Positions 45,881-53,915 of a stretch of DNA of 64,000 nucleotides are shown here, piece after piece. The position numbers and the translations under genes are program-made. How positions within the stretch are numbered: the stretch's first letter is position 1; every line of letters begins with the position of its first letter. The stretch is from Daejeonella sp. H1SJ63 (lineage in GTDB: Bacteria; Bacteroidota; Bacteroidia; Sphingobacteriales; Sphingobacteriaceae), in contig NZ_JARKMZ010000035.1 of the NCBI RefSeq assembly GCF_029360775.1, forward strand, positions 55,437 to 119,436. The letters are read 5' to 3'. The notes below the pieces were generated by a model. It was not told the DNA's origin. It made no database searches and saw only the letters and a list, made by a program, of their open reading frames with translations.

Positions 45881-46705
45881 CTATTGTTTTTGCAATACCT
45901 TACTCAGGATCTTGTCTAGCTTTGCAGGATCCTCCATGTATTTTGCCAGATTGAATAATTTTACATTTCTGAATTCAACAGGATGACTTTCGCTTTGAAG
46001 GGAGATGTATCCTTCTTTTAAAGCTTTGCCATCGATTTTTACTGCAGGGTCGAAATTGGAAACATTGCCACCACCAATTTGTGGGTTGGTATATTTGAAA
46101 ACCTCTTTGCCTTCCAGGCGATGACTTACTAATGAGTCGCCCAAAACTACAATCTCTGCCCTTACCCACTGGTCGCCATGATAGGTCTTTGATGTTGAGC
46201 TAACACAATGCGGAGTAAACAGCTTTCCGTTCAGAAATACATTGGTTCCGGGAGTACATAAATTCAGTGTACTTCTTTCATCTTTCCCGTTCCCCCCTAA
46301 AAACTGGGTTTCGAGAGAAATTGGGAAATCCTGGTTCAGTCCCATACTTTCGGGCGATTGTCCGTGCAGCATCACACCGCTATTTCGGATCGCCCATCCC
46401 GGTCCGCCAGGAATCTGATCACCTGTGAAGCGGTATTCAACCACCAGAACATAAGCTGAAAAAGGTTTTTTATAAAATATATGCCCGTAACGGTCTTTCC
46501 ATTCTGAATAGCCATCGTATGAAACCTTCATAACCCCGTTTTCAACCCGAAAGGTATTCGCATAGTTGTCATTTAACGGGTGCCCATTAATTTTGACCTT
46601 CCAGTCTTTGAGATCTTTGCCATTAAAGAGGGTAGTCCAGCCTTTTTGAGCAAAACCTGAATTAGTAATAATTGCGAGGAAGAGGAATAAAACTATTTTT
46701 TTCAT
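45881..46705 (-). CDS. DUF1080 (concanavalin-like) secreted protein
   Basis: 274 residues from the ATG complementary to 46703-46705, which directly opens the signal peptide MKKIVLFLFLAIITNSGFAQ; an upstream in-frame Met would spoil it. The single DUF1080 domain begins GWTTLFNGKDLKDWKV and ends LQSESHPVEFRNVKLF; it is a lectin/glucanase-like sandwich common in exported sugar-processing sets. The region 45921-46039 is duplicated at 42989-43107. It ends 36 bases from the convergent TonB-like gene. Confidence 0.88.
   Translation of the reverse strand: MKKIVLFLFLAIITNSGFAQKGWTTLFNGKDLKDWKVKINGHPLNDNYANTFRVENGVMKVSYDGYSEWKDRYGHIFYKKPFSAYVLVVEYRFTGDQIPGGPGWAIRNSGVMLHGQSPESMGLNQDFPISLETQFLGGNGKDERSTLNLCTPGTNVFLNGKLFTPHCVSSTSKTYHGDQWVRAEIVVLGDSLVSHRLEGKEVFKYTNPQIGGGNVSNFDPAVKIDGKALKEGYISLQSESHPVEFRNVKLFNLAKYMEDPAKLDKILSKVLQKQ
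45921..46039. repeat. Right copy of 119-bp direct repeat flanking the TonB-like gene
   Basis: Identical by direct comparison to 42989-43107, in the same orientation, 2932 bp apart. It encodes DUF1080 residues from about KIDGKALKEG to DPAK. Confidence 0.9.
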
Positions 46706-46741
46706 AAAATTTAGATACCTGTGGTTCACCTGGACCCTGTG

Positions 46742-46861
46742 GTTGCCCTTTGGTTGGTGTTATCACTAATCAATCTTTTACCAACCACCTGAAAGCTAAG
46801 ATAGTGAAATTAGGGTAGTCGTGGTAAGGATTTAAGTGGTCGGTGTGAACACCGACCACAG
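46742..46861. repeat. Two-hairpin repeat, copy 1 (degenerate)
   Basis: Contains gccctttggttggtgt, a first hairpin (46750-46773, G-T rich right arm) and a perfect second hairpin (gtggtcggtg at 46836-46845, complement at 46850-46859). An outer inverted pair ggtagtc (46814-46820)/gactacc (46870-46876) runs into the next gene's stop codon. Confidence 0.8.
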
Positions 46862-46871
46862 GAAAATTGGA

Positions 46872-47633
46872 CTACCTTGTATCTATAACGTTTTCAACAT
46901 AAACTCCGCGACAGTCCATTTCAAACTCTAAATCCTGGACTGGAGGCCGATTGTAATGCCAGTCAATACCACTTAATGCTGCGCCACGTTTTACAATTTC
47001 GTTCACCATTACGTGGTGAATGTTATGGATAGTGTACAACTGGGTTGCCGTAGAATCTGCCCAGGTAAAGCCAAGACCAGCCATTCGACGTTCCATCTCA
47101 TTAAGCACCCAGCGTCCCTTTTTCATTAGACCCTCCTGGGATATGTCACCAAGACTAATACTGTGAGTACGATAATCACTCATACCCTCTGGAGCTTCAG
47201 CACTACCAGCGATTACAAAAGAGGGTTTTGCCTTAGCATCAGGCATTGTGTAAGAAAAAGCATGAATACTCGGACTTAATGGTTTATTCAACTCTGGAAT
47301 GACATTTGAGCGAGCTACAGGATTGTCACCACCTTCTTCGTAAATACCCCACGCTTTTAAGGTTTCTATATAAATGTTATTAAATTCAACAAAGCCTTGT
47401 TCAGTAAATGGCTCTGGCGAACGTAACTCGCAGGCTCCAAATGCAGCGAGCGGACGACCTAAAGTTTCGAGATGTTGTTGGATGCGTGAGAAGCCCTCTG
47501 TTAATGGCAGCGGCCGACTGAATCGTACACGTTCTAATCTATAACCATCCAGTGCTGTTATACCCGCAGAATACTGCCTTACACCCCGAAGATAACGATA
47601 TGATCCAGGTTCAAAAATTTTTGTATCAGACAT
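46872..47633 (-). CDS. RidA-superfamily, 2-amino-5-chloromuconate deaminase (CnbZ)-like
   Basis: 253 residues, no signal peptide, so cytoplasmic. It starts MSDTKIFEPGSYRYLRGVRQYSAG and carries PVARSNVIPE, FSYTMPDAKAKPSFVIAGS, GRWVLNEMERRMAGLGFTWADSTATQLYTI and a final EMDCRG. This pattern fits proteins annotated as CnbZ, a RidA-like enamine/imine deaminase from chloronitrobenzene degradation, mostly in Proteobacteria. A general imine-deaminase role is more likely here, as no catabolic genes are near. The gene is bracketed by two copies of a hairpin repeat, suggesting lateral arrival. Confidence 0.6.
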   Translation of the reverse strand: MSDTKIFEPGSYRYLRGVRQYSAGITALDGYRLERVRFSRPLPLTEGFSRIQQHLETLGRPLAAFGACELRSPEPFTEQGFVEFNNIYIETLKAWGIYEEGGDNPVARSNVIPELNKPLSPSIHAFSYTMPDAKAKPSFVIAGSAEAPEGMSDYRTHSISLGDISQEGLMKKGRWVLNEMERRMAGLGFTWADSTATQLYTIHNIHHVMVNEIVKRGAALSGIDWHYNRPPVQDLEFEMDCRGVYVENVIDTR

Positions 47634-47716
47634 ATTTATTTACGTATTTTTTTTACTAAAATACTGCAAAAATACTTGGAAATTCAATGCGGGAAAATGC
47701 TTATTGCTATTTAATT

Positions 47717-47822
47717 TGCCCTTTGGTTGGTGTGATCACCAACCAATATAACACTAGCCACCTGAGAGCTGATATAGCGAAATTAAGGTCCTGTGCTCGG
47801 TGAGAACACCAACCACAGGACC
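47717..47822. repeat. Two-hairpin repeat, copy 2
   Basis: Same element as at 46742-46861, same orientation. The perfect hairpin ttggttggtg-tgat-complement is at 47723-47746. The second hairpin has outer arms ggtcctgtg (47787-47795)/cacaggacc (47814-47822). The shared middle reads ccacctga-agct-ata-g-gaaatta. Confidence 0.85.
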
Positions 47823-47852
47823 AGGAACATAGAATCTTATTGCAGGTATTAG

Positions 47853-49187
47853 TTATACTGCATCAGAGAGAGAAGAGAACGTAAAGTCCCTGATCTTCAT
47901 CGGCGGTATCAATGCATTGGTATTCGATTCACCACTTACTGTACGTTCAGGTTTACCCAAAGCTTCCAGGTTGTTGAGCATAATGATCGGACTTTCATTG
48001 AACCTGAAGTTCTTCACCGGGAATTTGATCTCGCCATTCTCGATGTAAAAAGTACCATCGCGGGTTAGTCCGGTAAGCAGAACTGTTTGAGGATCCACAC
48101 TGCGGATATACCATAAACGCGTAACCAAAATACCCTTTTCTGTGCCTTTAATCAGGTCTTCCAACGATTGATCTGTTCCGGCCATGATCACTGCATCAGG
48201 AGCTGGAGTAGCCTTTATGCCCTTCTTTTGTGCCCAATAGCGCGAATAGAAAAGGTTTTTCATCACACCGTTCTCAATCCAGTTTATTTTTTCCTGCGGT
48301 CTTCCATCACCGCTCCAGGTGCTGGTCGGTAGTTCAGGATGAAATGGATCTGAGTAAATATTTACACGTTCGTCGACGAGTTTTTCTCCCAGTTTGGTCA
48401 GTCCACCGGGTTTGCTCATAAAACTTCTTCCTTCATCCGCCTGACGGCCATCCATACCAAAGAACAGGTTTTCCAGCAAAACCAGCGCGGCAGCAGGTTC
48501 CAGAATTACGGTGTATTTACCCGGTTCAAGGGCCCTGGCAGAGGCAGAACTGGCAGCTTTAGTAGCCGCTGAGGCAGTTGCCCCCTTTACATCCAGCTTG
48601 CTGAAATCATTGTAAGATTTGGTGGCATAGCCTGAACCTTTTCCATCTTCTGTGCGCAAGGTCACATTGAAACTGACCCCGGTGGAGGTATTATAGGCAA
48701 ACAAACCTTTTGAATTCATCATCGCCGCATAGGAGGTATTGTTCTCCAGGAATCCTGCAGCATTAAGTTTATTATCCTTTGAGATCTGCAAACTTGCTGC
48801 GACAGCATCTGCGCGTTCTTTCGGACCCATGTTTGCGGTAGACTGTACAAATGTTGGGGATGCGGGATAGGTTTGCGGACCCAGAAATGATACAAATTCC
48901 GGATTTTCAGGCGCAAGCATTGCTGTTTCTTCAGCCCTTTGAACTACTTTTTTCAGGGATTCATCATCAAACTCATTGATGGTGGCTACCCCCAGTTTTT
49001 TTCCGAAAGCCGAGGATACGACCAGGGTATTCTGGCTGATTCCTCCGCTTGTAGAAACCGAATTGCGGGCATAACGTATATTTCCGGCATCAGAACCATT
49101 GAGGTTTACCTCACATTCATCTGCTTTGGAATAGCTGAGCACTTTCTTTAATAAAGCCTGTGCCTCTTCTTTACTTAGTATTGACAT
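47853..49187 (-). CDS. TldE/PmbA-type protein, copy 1
   Basis: Non-catalytic partner of the TldD/E metalloprotease, 444 residues, no signal peptide. N-terminal ILSKEEAQALLKKVL and the ADECEV segment, the central LEPGKYTVILEPAAALVLLENL in place of the HExxxH region, and the C-terminal VDPQTVLLTGLTRDGTFYIENGEI and KIRDFTFSSLSD are typical of PmbA/TldE. It is the last gene of the long minus-strand operon, 10 bases after tldD copy 1. TldD/E complexes degrade unfolded peptides and mature some peptide antibiotics in other bacteria. Confidence 0.9.
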   Translation of the reverse strand: MSILSKEEAQALLKKVLSYSKADECEVNLNGSDAGNIRYARNSVSTSGGISQNTLVVSSAFGKKLGVATINEFDDESLKKVVQRAEETAMLAPENPEFVSFLGPQTYPASPTFVQSTANMGPKERADAVAASLQISKDNKLNAAGFLENNTSYAAMMNSKGLFAYNTSTGVSFNVTLRTEDGKGSGYATKSYNDFSKLDVKGATASAATKAASSASARALEPGKYTVILEPAAALVLLENLFFGMDGRQADEGRSFMSKPGGLTKLGEKLVDERVNIYSDPFHPELPTSTWSGDGRPQEKINWIENGVMKNLFYSRYWAQKKGIKATPAPDAVIMAGTDQSLEDLIKGTEKGILVTRLWYIRSVDPQTVLLTGLTRDGTFYIENGEIKFPVKNFRFNESPIIMLNNLEALGKPERTVSGESNTNALIPPMKIRDFTFSSLSDAV

Positions 49188-49197
49188 GATCTTATCC

Positions 49198-50832
49198 TCA
49201 GATTTTTCTAGCTGTATTAATTACATTAACTCCGTTAAAACGTGTGGTGGCACAACCATGCGATACCGCACTGGTTTGCATGGGTTGTCCCTTTCCATCA
49301 AAGAATGAACCGCCAAGTCGATAATCGCTTTCATCGCACATATCACTGCAGGCGTTCCAGAACTCCTGGGTGTTGGCCTGATAAGCAACATCCTTAAGCA
49401 TTCCGGCAATTTTACCTTCCTTAATTTCGTAATAAAGCTGTCCGCCAAACTGGAAATTATAACGCTGCTGGTCGATGGAGAATGAGCCATCACCAATGAT
49501 GTAAATCCCTTTTTCGACGTTTTTAATCAGATCATCAATACTTTTCTTCTGTTTACCTGGCATCAGGGATACATTAGGCATACGCTGGAACTGAACACTG
49601 CTCCAGTTATCGGCATAGCAACATCCCTGCGATTCATTTAAGCCAACAATATGTGCCTGATCGCGGATCGCCTGGTAATTCACCAGTACACCATCTTTAA
49701 TGATATCCCATTTTTTGGTGCCTACACCCTCATCGTCATAACCTACAGCGCCCAGAGATCCCGGCTGTGTTTTATCACCCTGGATATTGACCAGTTCACT
49801 GCCGTATTTGAAGTTCTTTGATTGCCACTTATCCAAGGTAAGGAAGCTGGTTCCTGCGAAATTTGCTTCGTAACCCAGTACACGATCCAGCTCTGTTGGG
49901 TGCCCTGAAGATTCATGGATTGTTAACCAAAGGTGTGAAGGATCCAGAACCAGGTCGTATTTACCGGCTTCAACCGATTTGGCTGTGATTTTTTGTCCCA
50001 CCTGCTCTGCTGCCGATTTAGCATCTTCCAGCATATCGTAGCGGCCTTTGTACAGGGTGGTAATTCCCTTTATTTTATGCTCCGGACCAGCCTGAAGATA
50101 TTCATAACCCATTCCCATTGGTGCACTCAAGGCATTTCGGGTTTCGAATTTGCCTGATTTCGCATCAATTTTTGTCAGGAAGAACGTGGGCCAGATCCGG
50201 TGCACATCCTGATCGATATAGGAACCATCAGTAGAGGCAAAATATTTTTGTTCGTTTACTAAAAAGAGGATTGAATTAGCATAATTCGCTCCGCCTTTCA
50301 ATGCGGCATCGTTCACTGAAAGCAAAAGATCTACCTTTTCCTTCATCGGAACTTCAAAGGCATTCTTTTCTATCGGTGCTTTCCAGCTTACTTCTCCATA
50401 ACCCTTTTGTGGGGCTAGTTGAACAGGTTCTGTCAGTAATCGGGAGTTCTCTTTGGCGATGGCAACAGCAAGTTCTGCTGCTTTGGCAATACTGTCGGTA
50501 TCCATTTTATCAGTTGCGGCAAAACCCCAGCTGCCATTGGCAATTACCCTGACACCCATACCATAGCTTTCGGTGTTGACAATGTTTTGTACCTTGTCTT
50601 CGCGGGTTACTACGAACTGGTTTAAATATCGCCCAATGCGGACATCGGTATAGGTTGCACCGCGTGATTTGGCGGCATTCAGTGCGATATCGGCCATCCG
50701 TTTCTTCAATGCCGGATCGATCCGGTCCAATGCAGTATCCAGAGGCACATCCTTGCCCCATACCGGAATTGAGGGCATCATGGCTGCAGAAGCGCCCATG
50801 CCCGTCAGGTAAATAAAATCTCTTCTTTTCAT
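49198..50832 (-). CDS. TldD-type metalloprotease, copy 1 (Tat signal)
   Basis: 544 residues. N-terminal MKRRDFIYLTGMGASAAMMP is a twin-arginine-type signal. The metal motif HESSGH is at 306-311. Near the C-terminus the segment reads DGKGQP with Asp512 where related TldD proteins have CGKxGQ/CGKGQP, so the cysteine metal ligand appears replaced. Another Cys lies in VSHGC (527). It is one of three nearly equal-length copies (544 residues each). It pairs with tldE copy 1, 10 bases downstream. Confidence 0.9.
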   Translation of the reverse strand: MKRRDFIYLTGMGASAAMMPSIPVWGKDVPLDTALDRIDPALKKRMADIALNAAKSRGATYTDVRIGRYLNQFVVTREDKVQNIVNTESYGMGVRVIANGSWGFAATDKMDTDSIAKAAELAVAIAKENSRLLTEPVQLAPQKGYGEVSWKAPIEKNAFEVPMKEKVDLLLSVNDAALKGGANYANSILFLVNEQKYFASTDGSYIDQDVHRIWPTFFLTKIDAKSGKFETRNALSAPMGMGYEYLQAGPEHKIKGITTLYKGRYDMLEDAKSAAEQVGQKITAKSVEAGKYDLVLDPSHLWLTIHESSGHPTELDRVLGYEANFAGTSFLTLDKWQSKNFKYGSELVNIQGDKTQPGSLGAVGYDDEGVGTKKWDIIKDGVLVNYQAIRDQAHIVGLNESQGCCYADNWSSVQFQRMPNVSLMPGKQKKSIDDLIKNVEKGIYIIGDGSFSIDQQRYNFQFGGQLYYEIKEGKIAGMLKDVAYQANTQEFWNACSDMCDESDYRLGGSFFDGKGQPMQTSAVSHGCATTRFNGVNVINTARKI

Positions 50833-50883
50833 CTAATTGGTTAGTTCAGGAATACCGCTTTGAGGGTAAAGACACCGTCAGAG

Positions 50884-50917
50884 CAATTATCAATTTTCAA
50901 TTATCAACTCTCAATTA
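50884..50917. repeat. Short AT-rich repeat between tldD copies
   Basis: caattatcaa units with tttt and ctct spacers, a low-complexity heptamer-like array (tcaatta repeated) just downstream of tldD copy 2. Confidence 0.55.
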
Positions 50918-50920
50918 AGT

Positions 50921-52555
50921 TTAAATTTTCCTCCCCGTATTAATCACATTTACCCCTTTAAACAAAGTTGTAGAACAACCATGCGATACTGCACTCACCT
51001 GACTTGGCTGGCCTTTCCCATCGAAAAAGGATCCGCCGGTGCGATAATCTTTCTCATCGCAAATGGCTGAACATGCATTCCAGAATTCCTGGGTATTGGC
51101 CTGGTAGGCTACGTCCTTTAATAATCCGCCGATCTTGCCGTCTTTGATCTCAAAGCAAAGTTGTCCGCTGAACTGGAAGTTATATCGCTGTTGATCAATT
51201 GAGTAAGAGTTACGTCCGAAAATATAAATTCCTTTCTCCACGTTTTTGATCATATCCGCCGGACTGAGAGCTGCTTTTCCAGGTTTCAGAGAGACATTTG
51301 GCATGCGCTGGAATTGTACGCTGCTCCAGCTGTCGGCATAGCAGCAGCCCTGTGATTCGGGCAGGCCTAAAATATGTGCCTGATCGCGGATGGTCTGGTA
51401 ATTAACAAGTATACCATCCTTAATAATATCCCAGTTCTTGCATTTTACACCCTCATCATCGTAGCCAACAGCCGCTAGTGAACCTTTCTGAGTTTTATCG
51501 GCTTCAAAATTGACAATATCGCTTCCAAACTTGAATTTCTTGCTTTCCCATTTATCCAGGGTCAAGAAACTTGTTCCTGCATAATTGGCTTCGTAACCCA
51601 AAACACGGTCGAGTTCTGAAGGATGACCTACTGATTCGTGTATGGTCAGGAACAAATTAGTGGGATCGATCACCAGATCATATTTTCCGGCTTCTACAGG
51701 TTTGGATCTCAGTTTTTCATCAACATGCCGGGTTGCGGTGGTCACATCCTCCAGCATATTGTAGCGATTTTTGTAGATCGTAAATAATCCGTCAATCTCT
51801 TCTTCCTTCTTCGGGATCAGGTATTCATAACCCATACCCATTGGAGAACTAAGTGAATTCCTGGTCTCAAATTTCCCCGATTTCGGATCTATTTTAGTCA
51901 CTGTGAAGGTTGGCCAGAGCCGGTGCACATCCTGATCGATATAGGAACCTTCAGTGGAAGCAAAGTACTTTTGCTCATTTACAAGGAATAAAGATGAATT
52001 GATGTAATTGGCACCACCTTTCATGGCTGCATCATTCACTGCCAACAGAAGTTCAGTTTTCTCTTTGATCGGGATCTCAAATGCATTCTTCTCAATCGGA
52101 GTTTTCCAGCTGACTTCGCCATAGCCTCTTTGGGAGGCAAGTTTTACAGGCTCGGTCAGCAGCTTTGAATTCACTTTGGCGATCTGAACTGCCGTTGCTG
52201 CAGCACGGGCAATATTATCTTCGGTTAACTGATCAATCGAGGCAAAACCCCAGCTTCCATTTGCAATGACACGGATACCCATACCATAGGATTCGGTATT
52301 GCTGATGTTTTCAACCCGGTTTTCGCGGGTGGTCAGAAACTGGTTCAGGTATCTTCCGATCCTGACATCTGCATAAGTTGCTCCTTTTGAACGCGCAGCA
52401 TTCAATGCCACATCAGCAAGCCGCTTTTTCAGGGCTGTATCAACAGGGATCAATGCTTCTTCCATGGCAATATCCCGGCCAATGACCGGTACCGATTGCA
52501 GCATGGATGCACCAAGTCCAATCCCTGATACATATAGAAAATCTCTTCTTCTCAT
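50921..52555 (-). CDS. TldD-type metalloprotease, copy 2 (Tat signal)
   Basis: 544 residues, aligned without gaps by eye to copies 1 and 3. MRRRDFLYVSGIGLGASML carries twin arginines. HESVGH is at 306-311; Asp512 in DGKGQP; VSHGC at 524-527. This copy has no tldE immediately after it; copy 1 follows 88 bases downstream. Its midsection differs most from the others around 245-285 (LIPKKEEEIDGLFTIYKNRY), a place to look for altered substrate choice. Confidence 0.9.
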   Translation of the reverse strand: MRRRDFLYVSGIGLGASMLQSVPVIGRDIAMEEALIPVDTALKKRLADVALNAARSKGATYADVRIGRYLNQFLTTRENRVENISNTESYGMGIRVIANGSWGFASIDQLTEDNIARAAATAVQIAKVNSKLLTEPVKLASQRGYGEVSWKTPIEKNAFEIPIKEKTELLLAVNDAAMKGGANYINSSLFLVNEQKYFASTEGSYIDQDVHRLWPTFTVTKIDPKSGKFETRNSLSSPMGMGYEYLIPKKEEEIDGLFTIYKNRYNMLEDVTTATRHVDEKLRSKPVEAGKYDLVIDPTNLFLTIHESVGHPSELDRVLGYEANYAGTSFLTLDKWESKKFKFGSDIVNFEADKTQKGSLAAVGYDDEGVKCKNWDIIKDGILVNYQTIRDQAHILGLPESQGCCYADSWSSVQFQRMPNVSLKPGKAALSPADMIKNVEKGIYIFGRNSYSIDQQRYNFQFSGQLCFEIKDGKIGGLLKDVAYQANTQEFWNACSAICDEKDYRTGGSFFDGKGQPSQVSAVSHGCSTTLFKGVNVINTGRKI

Positions 52556-52595
52556 AACGATAATTTTTTAATCATGGGTTAATGCCGTTATAATT

Positions 52596-53912
52596 TTAGA
52601 CAGCGTCAGAAAGAGATGAGAAAGTAAAGTCCCTGATTTTCATCGGCGGAACAATCATACTACCATTTCGTTCAGCCTTACCCAGAGCCTCTACATTATT
52701 CAGCATAATGATCGGACTCTCATTAAACCTGAAGTTTTTGATCGGGAACATAATTTTTCCATTTTCAATATAGAAAGTACCGTCACGTGTAAGTCCTGTT
52801 AAAAGTAATGTTTGAGGATCTACGCTTCGGATATACCAAAAACGGGTTACAAGAATTCCTTTTTCAGTGCTTTTGATCAGCTCTTCCAACGATGCAGAAC
52901 CACCTTCCATAATGATTCTACCTGCACCCGGAAGTGGCTTTACGCCTTTTTTTTGTGCCCAGAAACGTGAATAGCTCAGGTTTTTGACGACACCTTTTTC
53001 TACCCAGCTGGTTCTCTCAACGGGAAGCCCGTCATCATTCCATGTTGCAGAAGGAAGATCCGGGTTAAACGGATCTGAATAAATATTTACCTGCTCATTG
53101 AACAGCTGCTCACCCAAACGTGTTCCTCCGCCCTTCTTGCTCATAAAGCTTCTGCCTTCTTCGGCGCCACGGGCGTCAAAACCCCTCACCAGGTTGGAAA
53201 GCATGTCACTGGCCGCAAGCGGTTCCAGAATGACAGTATATTTCCCGGGTTCTATTGCCCTTGCACCGGCAGAGCCATTGGCTTTGCCTGCAGCAATTTT
53301 AGTCAGTGCCAGTGTATCCAGTTTCCTGACATCATTAAAACTGTTACTGACATAACCCGAACCTGTGCCTGCCTGATTTCTGGTGGTTACAGAAAATGAA
53401 ACATCTGTATCCTTATTATAGGCAAAGAGCCCTTTGGAATTCATGATCGCACGGAAGCTCGTGGTATTCTCAAGGAAGCCCGCTGCTTCAAGATTTGCTG
53501 CTTTTGCTACCTCCAGACTTTTTCTGACAGCCTCAGCCCTGATATCAGGATTGACTGCCGCTGTTGCTGAATTGTAGGTGATCGATTCAGCAAATGTTTT
53601 TGGTCCTTCGAGGGAAACGTATTCGGGGTTAGGTGGTGCCAGCTGGGCCAGTTCTTCCGACCTTCTGACTACCTTTTCAAGGGAGGCATCATCAAATTCA
53701 TTGATGGTTGCTGACCCTGTTTTTTTGCCGAATGTGGAACTGATCGCCAGGTCCATTGAGCTCATATCACCTGCAGTTGAAACCGCATTACGTGCATAGC
53801 GGATGTTACCCCCCTCGCTGCCGTCCAGGCTAACTTCACACTCATCTGCTTTCGAAAAGCTTAATGCTTTTTTTAGAATTGCCTGAGCTTCTTCTTTACT
53901 TAATATGCCCAT
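52596..53912 (-). CDS. TldE/PmbA-type protein, copy 2
   Basis: 438 residues, paralog of the copy at 47853-49187, no signal peptide. It starts MGILSKEEAQAILKKAL with the same ADECEV segment. A non-catalytic centre (LEPLAASDMLSNLVRGFD) replaces HExxxH. It is 3 bases downstream of tldD copy 3, so those two form a coupled D-E pair. Compared with copy 1 it lacks about six residues near the C-terminus (RNGSMIVPP versus a longer loop). Confidence 0.9.
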   Translation of the reverse strand: MGILSKEEAQAILKKALSFSKADECEVSLDGSEGGNIRYARNAVSTAGDMSSMDLAISSTFGKKTGSATINEFDDASLEKVVRRSEELAQLAPPNPEYVSLEGPKTFAESITYNSATAAVNPDIRAEAVRKSLEVAKAANLEAAGFLENTTSFRAIMNSKGLFAYNKDTDVSFSVTTRNQAGTGSGYVSNSFNDVRKLDTLALTKIAAGKANGSAGARAIEPGKYTVILEPLAASDMLSNLVRGFDARGAEEGRSFMSKKGGGTRLGEQLFNEQVNIYSDPFNPDLPSATWNDDGLPVERTSWVEKGVVKNLSYSRFWAQKKGVKPLPGAGRIIMEGGSASLEELIKSTEKGILVTRFWYIRSVDPQTLLLTGLTRDGTFYIENGKIMFPIKNFRFNESPIIMLNNVEALGKAERNGSMIVPPMKIRDFTFSSLSDAV

Positions 53913-53915
53913 ATC

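Noticed and set aside
42955..46039. Insertion-sequence interpretation of the 119-bp direct repeats
   Set aside because: The repeats code for DUF1080 protein, are not terminal inverted repeats, and no transposase lies between them; homologous recombination explains them better.
46742..47822. CRISPR-like array
   Set aside because: Only two copies, about 970 bp apart, each with internal hairpins and no regular spacers or cas genes.
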